Part shown: positions 11,107-20,369 of the stretch, piece after piece | How positions within the stretch are numbered: position 1 is the first letter of the stretch | How the letters are laid out: every line of letters begins with the position of its first letter | NCBI GenBank assembly: GCA_016858145.1 | Contig: JAEHOE010000030.1 | Location: 62,001-126,000, forward strand | DNA: 64,000 nt | Direction: 5' to 3' | DNA from: Edaphochlamys debaryana | Taxonomy: Eukaryota > Chlorophyta > Chlorophyceae > Chlamydomonadales | The notes under the pieces: model-generated | What the model was told of the DNA's origin: nothing | The model's database searches: none | What the model saw: only the letters and a program-made list of their open reading frames with translations | Program-made: the position numbers and the translations under genes

Positions 11107-14100
11107 ATGGCCGCTTTCGAGGTGCACTACTTGATCATTTCCATCGCGCTGGTCTGCATCAGCGGGATATGTTCAGGCTTGACGCTCGGTGAGGCCAGCT
11201 CGGGCGCTCGCGGGCTGATTGCGTCTGACCTCGGGCAGAATTCCTCGCGTGTCGGGCTGAGGACCTTGACGCCCTCCGCGTCTGCACCGTGCAGGACTGC
11301 TATCACTGGACATGATGGTGAGTCGCGGTGCCGGCGAGGACGATGGTGCAGCGAGCGCATCCTGCCGTGCTCCCGAGCTGATTCCCCGTCCCCCCCTTTC
11401 GCACCCGAGGCGACGACACCAGCCCCCCGCGCCCTCCCCCTCCCATACCGCCTGCGATCGGACCCCCGGTCAGAGCTACCACTCCCCCCTTTTGCTCCCT
11501 CCTGCCCCCTCCCTCCGGAATGTCTGGTCCCGGCTGGTGGGCCAGACCCGGATATCTGCACAGAACCTTAGATCTCCTTGCTTCCCCCTCCCTCCCCCCG
11601 TCCCTCCCCGCCTCCCTCCTACACACGCCAACCCCCCACCCCCTCCTCCCCCCCACCCCTCAGGAGCTGGAGGTGCTCAAGCGCTCCGGCACCCCCCGCG
11701 AGCAGCGCGACGCTCAGCGCATCATGCCCATCCTCCGCCACGCGCACTATCTGCTGGTGACACTGCTGCTGTGCAACGCGGGGGCCATGGAGGTGGGGGT
11801 GGGGGCCATTGTGGGTGGGAGGGGGGGGTCCCGTGAAGGGGATGGAGGAAGGGGGTGGGGTTGGGGGGGCCGGGGGAGGGGAGGGTAAGTAGAAACGGGG
11901 ACGAGGTCACGCGACAAGCAAGGCCAGCAGAATGCAATCCTAGCCCAAGGGGGGGGCGGAGGGTAAGAAGCCTTGGGGGTGGGGCTTTGGGGAGTTTGGA
12001 GGGTGGGTGGAAGGGCATGGGCAGTTGGTGGGCAGGACGAGGGGTGCCCTGGAAGGGAGGTTCGGTGAGAGGGGGGGTTCAGGCTCGGTTTCGGGGACCC
12101 TACTTAGCAACAAGTGGGAAGCCCGACGGCTGTTGTGTGCGTGGGCAGAATGAAGGTGAGAAATTGGGTAACCGGATTGAGCATAGGGTGGGGGCAGCGA
12201 CCCCCAGGCCAAGGAAGGCTCTTCAACCGTCCACTACCTAATGGCAAGGCTTTTGCGCCTTGGGTGGAGGCTGAAACCCATGCCCTCCCCCCTCCTTCCC
12301 CTCTCCCCCGTAGGCCCTCCCCATCTTCCTCGATGAGCTGGTGGTGCGTGGGGCGGAGGGGGGGGGGGGGGTCGGGGGCGGAGGAGGGAGGGTGGGGCAG
12401 GAGGAGCCGGGGGCAGGGGGGGCCAGGGGCGGCGGTGCGGGGGTCGGCGGCGGTGCGGACCACCGAAGAGGGGCAGCAAGGGCACGCAGCAATGGCTTCA
12501 TGCCGCACCCTCGCTGCTGCGTTGCAGTGCGCGCCGGCGCTGCCGCTTGACCCTGCACGGGTCTTGCCTCGTAACAGTCAGCCTTTGGCCGGCAGCCTCA
12601 ACCCCCACCCCCAGTTCTCCGTGCCATCCCGTGCCACACACACACCCCCTTCCTCCCCCCCTCCCCTCCCCCCCTCCCAACCCCCAGTCCCCCGTGGTGG
12701 CCATCTGTGTGTCGGTCACGGCGGTGCTCTTCTTCGGGGAAATCATCCCCCAGGCCGTGTGCTCCAGGTGGGTGGGTGGGTGGGTGGGTGGGTGGGTGAT
12801 CATGGGGGGTGCGGCCCGGTGACCCCCTCACGTGGGGTGCTCATTCCCCAGGCCGTATGCTTGAGGTGTGGCGGGGGGAAGCAGTTGTGAAGTGGCTCGG
12901 GGGCTCGAGGCTGGGACGATGGTGTGGGCAGGTGTGCTCCAGGTGACGAGGGGAGCAGGTGGGCAGGCGCGTGGGTTTGCTCGGGGCGAGGGGGAGCTAT
13001 CTTGGCGAGTCAGAACTCAGAACGACGGATGGTGTATCTCACTGTCTGGGGCAGAGCAGTTCCGCGGGCCATGTGCGCTAGGTGGGTGGGTTGCCCCTCT
13101 ACCTACCTCTCTTCGGGCCCCTGCCCTTCCCCCGCTCCCCCAGGTACGGCCTCGCCATCGGCGCCAACCTGGCGTACGTGGTGTACTTCATGATGATCAG
13201 TGAGCGCCGTACATGCGGGGAAGCTTGCCGTACGATGTCGTCCAGGCCCTTCTTTCTCATTGTGTCTGCCCCTCCACCGACCTGCCCACACCCTTCCCTC
13301 TTTCATCCCCCCTCCCTCCCGCCCCCAGTCTGCTTCCCGGTGGCCTACCCGGTCTCCAAGCTGCTCGACTGGATCCTGGGCCACGACCACCACACGCTCT
13401 TCCGCCGCACGCAGCTCAAGGCGCGTGCTGTGCCCGTGCTGTGCTGCGCCCGAGGCGTGCTGCGCCCGTGCGGTGCCGACGGATGGTGGGGCTCTAACGA
13501 ACCGCACTGCCGTGACGCGGAAAGGCATGGGCGTTCGAACACCTTGACACCACACGCATCCCCGCGGCTCCCCCCTCCCTGCCCCCCCCTCCCCCCCCAT
13601 AGGCCTTGGTAGATTTGCACGGGGAGGGCACGGGTTTCGGGGGCAAGCTGACGAGGGATGAGATCAACATCATCACGGGTGGGTTGGTGTGGGAGGGAAG
13701 GGAAGGTAAAGGGAGGGTCGAGAATGGAGAATGTGCAGGGCGGAAGGGGGAATGGGGGGGGATGATGGCGCGGTTGTGGAAAGCGAGGGCGTGGTATGCT
13801 CTGTCACGGTTGGGCTTTGCTGAGCCTGCCCTGACCTACCTGGCACCCAGGCGCTCTGGATCTGACGCACAAGATTGCGTTCAAGTCCATGACCCCCCTT
13901 GAAAAGGTGGGGGTGGGACTGGGGGTGGCTGGGAGGTGCGGCATCCCACACGTGGTTCCAAACTACCGGTATTCCCTTTCCCCTGTGCCCCCACACCCTC
14001 CTCATCATCACCCCCCCTTTCCCTTTCGCTTTCTCTTTCCAGCCTCGCCACACCGGACCCTCCCCCCCCATCCCGCCCCTGACAGGTCTTCATGCTCTCC

Positions 14101-17100
14101 ACTGAGGACACCCTCAACGAAGGGGTGAGGGGGGGGGTGAGGGGGAGGGGGGAGAAGGGGGCATGCAAGAGGCAGGTCACGGTGTGCAGTCATGACTCAT
14201 GGGGACCCTAGCTACCTAGGGGCTGTTGGGGGGCGTTCCCTCGAGTATGGATGGACGCACCCCCGAGCGAGGTCTCGCAGCGCGCAGCGTCCCTGCGCCC
14301 GGACCCGTGCGGGCACAAGCATGGAGGGGGCGGGTGCGACGCTGCCTCCCGAACTCCCCTGCCTCCCTCGTTCCCCCTCTATCCTCCCCCCTCCCCTGTC
14401 AAGTGGTGGACGCGGTGTTGAGATCCGGCCACTCCCGCATCCCCGTGCACCGGGGGACGGAGCGGCAGGAGCTGGTGGGCCCGGGCTGGGCCCGAGCTTG
14501 GGCTGGGGTGGGCCTGGGGTGGGCCTGCCTAGCTCTGACAGGGTCTTCGCGCCTGGCTCCGCGACAGCTTATCTTGCCCTCTAGGCCGCTACCCCTCCTG
14601 CCTTTCCCTCCTCTTCACCCCCTCACCCCCTTTCCCTCTCCTCCCCCCTCCCCCCCCCTGTCAGGTGGGGCTGGTGCTGACTAAGGAGTTGCTGGCAGCG
14701 GTGTGCAAGGGCGGCAGGGTAGGGGGGGGGGAGGGGCCAGAGGGGGGCGGGGAGGGGCCGGTGAGGCAGGGTGGCGCGAGGGAGGGCCACCTGGCAACCT
14801 AGTTACACACCAGACGTGGGAGGGCCTTGAGCGGGAGGCCACCCGAGGCACGGCCCCACCAGAATCTCAACCGGCGGACATCCGCCCAGCACGCCCCGTG
14901 CGTTCAGCTCCGTCTCATTTTCGCTCACTCTCAACCTCTCTGCCTCCTCCCCAGGACGCCCCCGTGTCCTCCCTGCGGATGCGCCAACTGCCACGGGTGT
15001 CCGCCGCAACCGCCATGTACGGTGAGCGGTACAGGGGGGAGCGGTACATGGGGGGGAGCCGTACAGGGGGGCGGGGGTAGGGCGGGGCGAGGGGGGGAGC
15101 AAGAGGGACGAGTGGGCTGCGCTCGCCATGACCCACATGGTCCCTCCCCCCCACCCCCCCTTACCCCCCCAGACATGCTCAAGCTCTTCTCCATCGGCCG
15201 TACGCACATGGTAGTGCTCGTGCAGGTGGGGGGATGGGGCGGGGGGGGGGGGCGCAGGAGGATTCACGAGGGAAGGGGGCATGCCGTTGACCCCCACACA
15301 CACACCTTATCCCCCCAGCCCGATAGATAAGAAGCAACTGGAAATGGAGAAGGGGCGGGCTCGTGGGTGTCGGTAAGATACCGGTACGCGATCAGCCACT
15401 GACGTATCACCGACCCTCCCCCCATCCCACCCCAGCCCGATGAGAAGCAGCTGGAGCAGATCCTGGAGGAGGTCGCACCCGACCGGTGGGTGGGGTGGGT
15501 GGGGGGGGCCGGGCGGGGACAGTCCTGCTGTGGGCTTGTGGCGTGTGCTCTCGGAGGAGTGTCCAGGGTGGGGTGGGGCCCAGGGCTGCATGTCTTGCCG
15601 TGACGTAGGGCAGCCCTGACGAGTCACCCCTTCCCTCACCAGCCCGCACACACATGCTCGCCTCAGCCCGGCCCCGCCCCTCGACTTGTCCTTCCCGCCT
15701 GCCGGGTTTTCCTACGTCTCCGCTGGACGCCCCCCCCTTCCTGCCCTCTTACCCCTTACCCACCCAGGAGCTCCAGCAGCTATAGCTCCAGCACCTCCGT
15801 TACCTGCCTGGGGCAGCCGTCTTGCACACCCCACCCCCAATCCTCTCCTCCCCCTATCCCCCTAACACCCCTCCCCCCCCGCCCCTCAGGAGCTCCAGCA
15901 GCTCCAGCTCCAGCTCCTCAAGCAGCACCTCCAGCGCCCCCTCACGAGCCGGCAGCCGGGACCTGGAGGCCAGCAGGCACAGCGCACACAGTACGAGGCC
16001 ATCGCACGAGGCGCAGCACGGGCAGGGGCAGGGGCAGGGCCGGCGCAGCTCCCGGCACCATCACCGGCCCGCAGCCACCTGAGCCCCTCTGCTGCCGCCG
16101 GCGTCGCCCGTCCCAGCGGCGGGGCAGGGCCAGGGGCAGGCGGTGGGGGCCGTGGACGCCGCTGGGCGCTCGCCCTTCGCTGCCGCTGCCGCCTCCGCCG
16201 CAGCGGGCGGTGACGGAGCGCTCGGCGCTGGGGCAGAGGCCGCGCCGGTGGGTAGTGTCCGTCATGACTGCTAGAGAGAGACCTTCATCTTCCAGTACGA
16301 CGCCTAGCATCCCTCAACCGACAAACCACGCCCCCGTGACGCACCTCGCGCCCTGGCTGACCCCCTACGCCGTACCGCGCCCCGCAGGCCATCTCCATCG
16401 GGCTCACCGGATCCAGCCCGATCGCCCCAGAGGCGGTCGGGACCGACGCGGACCCCCGACGCAGGGGTTCCGGCCCCACGCCCGCGCCCCCCCTGGCCAA
16501 GAGCTCCCGCACCTTCAGCCTCCACGCCGTCAAGTCCTTCCTCACTCCCGGGGGCAGGAAGGAGGGCAAGAAGAAGAAGAAGCACAGGTGTGTGCGTGAG
16601 CTGCTGTGCGCTCGTCCTTTTGCCCTTCTGTTGTCGCTGCTTCCCTCAAGTCAGGGCGTTTCGTACACGCTAACCCCCTCCTCCTCTTCGAGACTGCCCT
16701 CTGCTCAAACTTCTCCCGCCCCTCCTTTCCCACCTGCACCCCCTCCCCCCCAAAGGCACCACCGCCACCACGACCGCTCCGGCCAGTGCTCCATCCCCGA
16801 GGGCGCACCCGCCGACCCCACGTGCACCACCACCACCACCACCACCGCCACCGCCACGGGTTCGAATGACCCCAGCCGCGACGCCCACGGCGGCGCCCCC
16901 GCCACCCCCGCCACCGCCACCGCCGCCGCCTCGTCCTCCGACGGCGGCAGCACGCGCCCCCGGACGCAGGAGAACGGCACCGGCGGTACAAATGGCACCG
17001 CCGCGACGGCCGGGGAGCCCGGCGGCAAGACCAGCCCAGAACCCCGCATGGCTGCCACCACCGCCGCCACCATGGGATCGGGCATCCTCCGCGGCGGCTC

Positions 17101-19054
17101 CCGGAAGACGAAGCGTCGCGGCAGCAGGCGCGGCTCCCGGCGCGGCTCGCGGCCCGTGAGCGTGCACGGCAGCGACGACGGCGGCGGCAGCGAGGGGGGC
17201 TACGGCAGCGATGGCAGTAGCAGGTCCAGCAGGAGCACCTCCAGCAGCAGTAGCAGCAGTAGCAGCAGCAGCTCCAGCAGTAGCAGTGGTGAGGAGGAGA
17301 ACGCGCCCCTGATTGAGGCCCTCGAGGTGCTGGAGGACCAGCTCGAGGTGGGGGGGGGGGGGTCTGGGGGGGAGGGAGGGTGAGGGGGGAAGGGACAAGT
17401 GGGGTCGGGAAGGGGCGAGAGAGTGGGGGTTCTGGGGTGCTGGAGGACCAACTGGGGGTTGGGGCGGGGGGTGCGGGTTGAGGAAGGCCGGGAGGGCCAC
17501 ATGGGTAGAACCATAGCGGCCAGGACGTACGGACCTGGAGGACGAGTGTCATGTCTTGCGAGGGGGACGTGGGGTATGGATGGAGCCGAGAAGGTACGGT
17601 ATGAGGCTGATGAGCTGTCTCTACCCCCCTTCCCCCTCCCCCCCCTGTCAGGACCACACAGTGGTGGCTGGCCAGGCCCTGGGCATCCTGACCATCGAGG
17701 ACGTGATCGAGGAGCTGCTGAGGGTTGAGATCATGGACGAGACGGATCAGTGAGTGGCTGGGTCGGGATCGGGATGGGGATCGGGATCGGGATCGGGATG
17801 GGGATCCAGGTCCTCCCTTATCCAAAACACGATCCACCATTCCCCCTCCTGCCCCGCCCCCTTGGGCCCCAGGTTCCTGGACAATGAGCAGTCCAAGACC
17901 GCCTTCGACGCAAAGCAGGAGATGATGAGCCAGGCGCTGCCGGACAGACTCAAGGCACGTGGGGGGGGGGCGGGTTTGAGGGCGGAGGGGCTCGGGCAGC
18001 AGGAGGGGGGCGAGGGGCGCTGCCGGACAGGCTCAAGGTAGGCGCGTTTGGGGGGGGGGGTCTGAGGGTGGAGGGGGCAGGGTCATCGGGACCAAGCCGC
18101 GCGGGGGCAGGGGTAGCGGGAATACCTTTCTCGCCCAATGCCACCTCATCATCACAACCCAGCCTGCCGCCCCCCCCTGTCATCATCATTCCGCAGACCG
18201 TGTTTGCGCTCTTCAGCGCTCGCGACACCTCCGTGCAGAACCCCAGCGCGCGGCCGGGCGGAGGCGGCGGGGCCGGGGCCGGAACCGGGGCGGGTCGCGG
18301 CCCTGGCACGGGCGGGGGCTGGGGCGGAGGCTGGGGCGGGGCCGGTGGCGGGGCCGGGGCCGGGGCCGGTGGGGGCGTTCCCCACGTGGACTCCCACACC
18401 TCCCTGGCGGCCCTGGGGCTGGGGGGCATGGGGGCCATACCCCTGGACCGAATCGGCGGCGGCGGAGGCGGCGGAGGCGGCGGCGGCGGCGGAGGCCACA
18501 CCACCACCACTGCCCTCGCAGCCCCCGGCGCCGCCGCGGTGGCGGCGCCGGACGGCACGGGCCTGGGACCGGGCGCGGCCGCCGCTGGGCCTGGCGGCCC
18601 CGTCCCCGCCCCCGCCGCCCCCGCCAGCTCCTACCCCCGCACCACGCACCTGCTGGCCGCACTGCTCGGGTCCAGCCCGCCCAAGCCCGCGCCCGGCTCC
18701 GCGCTTCTCGGCTCCAGCCCCCCCGCCTCGTCCCTGGGGCAGGGTATGGGCGGCAGCCCCCCCGCCGCCGCCGGCGGGCCCCTGTCCGCATCCCTGCGGG
18801 CCGGTGGCGGCGCCGGCGGTGGAGCCCGGGCGGCGGCCGCCAAGCCGGCGGCACCGCCAGTGGCGGCGGCGGCGCGGGCAGGTGGTGACGGCGGCGGCGG
18901 TGCTGCGGGCGTGGGCCAGCAGGGGGAAATTGAGGGCGCGGCGGCTGCGGCGGCGGCGGCGGCGCCAGTCAGCGGCGGGGGCGAGGCTGCGGCTGCGGCG
19001 GCCGGGGGCATCCCCATCCCTAGGCCCAAACACGCTCACCACCACCACCACTGA
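11107..19054 (+). CDS. CNNM-type DUF21/CBS-domain membrane protein
   Basis: Twenty-one exons give 1048 codons: 11107-11188, 11295-11317, 11664-11792, 12314-12343, 12688-12767, 13144-13199, 13329-13420, 13603-13678, 13851-13906, 14086-14124, 14403-14474, 14665-14718, 14955-15021, 15173-15225, 15436-15485, 15890-16247, 16388-16587, 16756-17347, 17652-17749, 17873-17954, 18197-19054. Residues 1-165 match the DUF21 membrane domain (GLLSLDMMELEVLKRSGTPR, LLVTLLLCNAGAMEALPIFL, VLFFGEIIPQA, QLKALVDLHG). A CBS pair follows (SMTPLEKVFMLSTEDTL, SGHSRIPV, LVGLVLTKELL; later GILTIEDVIEELL and DETD). CNNM/CorC/Mam3 proteins handle Mg2+ or other divalent ions at the plasma membrane or vacuole. The second CBS domain is split by nearly 400 disordered residues, and the C-terminus is Gly/Ala-rich, ending in poly-His. 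Oddities are an in-frame TGA at 16080-16082, an acceptor reading CAAG at exon 11, and two GC donors (13421, 17955). It is expressed and functional only if these are tolerated or are sequence errors. Confidence 0.85.
12768..12798 (+). repeat. (GGGT)n microsatellite at a splice donor
   Basis: About seven copies of GTGG/GGGT begin at the donor of CNNM exon 5 (CCAG|GTGGGT), so several GT dinucleotides lie in a row. Phase requires the first. Confidence 0.85.
12846..12865 (+). repeat. Echo of the CNNM exon 5 end
   Basis: CCCCAGGCCGTATGCTTGAG|GTGTGG resembles the true exon end CCCCAGGCCGTGTGCTCCAG|GTGGGT 98 bases upstream (17 of 20 bases), including the GT that follows. Weaker fragments of the same kind are seen near 12933 and 13068. 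Confidence 0.6.
13421..13602 (+). other. GC-AG intron in the CNNM-type gene
   Basis: CTCAAG|GCGCGT joined to ATAG|GCCTTG gives the conserved QLKALVDLHG in phase. The nearest GT (GCGC|GTGCTG) breaks the frame, so a GC donor is inferred. Confidence 0.65.
15319..15350 (+). repeat. Echo of the CNNM exon 15 start
   Basis: After an acceptor-like CCCCCCAG the sequence CCCGATAGATAAGAAGCAAC resembles the true exon start CCCGATGAGAAGCAGCTGG at 15436, 117 bases downstream. The echo has an in-frame TAA and so is not a usable exon. Confidence 0.65.
15778..15810 (+). repeat. Echo of the CNNM exon 16 start
   Basis: ACCCAG|GAGCTCCAGCAGCTATAGCTC is near-identical to CCTCAG|GAGCTCCAGCAGCTCCAGCTC at 15890, 112 bases downstream. 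It begins right after its own acceptor-like CAG. Confidence 0.7.
17438..17462 (+). repeat. Echo of the CNNM exon 18 end
   Basis: GTGCTGGAGGACCAACTGGG repeats the exon end GTGCTGGAGGACCAGCTCGAG at 17327-17347, about 110 bases upstream, including the G-rich intron start that follows. Confidence 0.65.
17955..18196 (+). other. GC-AG intron with a downstream GT-bearing echo
   Basis: CTCAAG|GCACGT is joined in phase to CCGCAG|ACCGTG. The next GT (GCAC|GTGGGG) gives a wrong phase. At 18017-18037 the exon end is echoed (GCGCTGCCGGACAGGCTCAAG) and followed by a canonical GTAGGC, but using that donor would also shift the frame (83 bases further). Confidence 0.55.
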
Positions 19055-20369
19055 CACCACCAGGGCCAGGGCCAGGGGATCTGACGTAAAGGTAGGGTTT
19101 GGGCAGCCAGGGCCCACGGCCCACCGCCACGAGCGGAGCGCGTGTGGGTCAGTGCGTGGCTGCATGCGGGGTCATGACCTACCTGTCAGTCTCCGTCGGA
19201 TTCGGGCAGGGTCGCGGGCGCCGAAGTTGGAAGCATTTCAGGGCCCAGCGTGGGCAGCGGGACTGCACATGTATGAGGAGAGCAGGGCAAGGGCAAGGGC
19301 CAGTTTGTTGCATGGCTTCGGTAAGCAGCCGATGGCTGATTGCCATGGGTGAGATAAGGAGGCCACACCATAGCTTAGCAACATCAGCAGAGCTCAAGGA
19401 CCTATCTACAGCGGCGATGGCCAGCGGTGCAGTTTTGGCTCCATCTGAGCGGCGGGCGCGAGGGCAAGGCGGGGGAGGACTTTGGGCCACAACATTTGGA
19501 TCAGTTTTGCAGGTTACCGGATGGCTGTTGAGCCCTTGCCTGGCTTCGACCTCACTGGGTGCAAGGGTGTTGCAAGGCTTGGAGTGACTCACGTGATGAG
19601 GTGAGGGCACAAGGCAGTTGCGTGCGGATTGGGAAGCCACAAGGCTCCGAGGAGTATGGGTTGAGTTTGAGTAAGCTCCGATCTTCCTCCGGTGGAGTTC
19701 CCCCCCTGCCATGCCTATTTTATGGCTTGATGCGCAGCCGTACCCGTAGTGTGCAGTCGTACTTGTCTAGTGCAATGCCGGGGAGGCAAGCCGCGCGTGG
19801 CCGCGTTGATCGGTTGGTTGGTGGTTGGGGGTTGCGGGTGCGGTTGCCTGCCCCAATGCGTACAACCAGTTTGGACGCTGCTCTTGTGAAAGGTGCAGGC
19901 GTAAGGCGTGCGTGTTGAGGCGCGCTGAGGACGGTTGAGGCTGCCGGTGTGGCCTGGTGCGGCTGACCGGTACCACCGACCCGGCGCCGTGGGGATGGTC
20001 GGTCGTTGGTGGGGATTGAGTCGGTCGGGTCTTGATGCTGAGGTGCCTGCCGTTTCAAGGGGACAATCCGCAGCGCCCTGAGCGACACACACAATAACCA
20101 TTCGCCGCCAACCGCGTCCGGGGCTCAGCTCCGGGCACACCTCAACGGCACAGTACGGCCATACGCCTGTACGGCGCACACCCGCAGCACCTGCACCCGC
20201 GTAGCCTTTCCGGCAGCAATATCGGACAGAAGACGTGTGTAGTATGACCTTTCCTCTTGCAGCGGCTTGCGTTGCGAGCCGAGGACTCGAAATGGAGCCT
20301 GACACAGAGTGCCCAACGCGTTCGAGTCCACCTAAACGGACATAGATGCTAGGGTGTAGCTAGGGTATA
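19055..20369. other. Intergenic stretch, CNNM 3' flank to large-gene 5' flank
   Basis: It is less GC-rich than its surroundings. Long open frames on the minus strand (19179-19712 and 19715-20305) have no recognisable family, splice context or codon bias of the true genes here. No TGTAA was found. Confidence 0.35.

Noticed and set aside
16542..17840. 432-codon minus-strand open frame across CNNM exons 17-19
   Set aside because: It is antisense to well-phased exons, composed of Arg/Ser/Pro shadows and crosses several splice sites; a GC-composition artefact.
17955..18041. Extension of CNNM exon 20 to the GTAGGC donor at 18038
   Set aside because: The 83-base extension changes phase and would put exon 21 in a less protein-like frame than TVFALFSARDTSVQ.
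19179..20305. Two minus-strand open frames of 177 and 196 codons
   Set aside because: No family resemblance, no splice context and no third-position bias like the confirmed genes; probably chance in GC-rich DNA.
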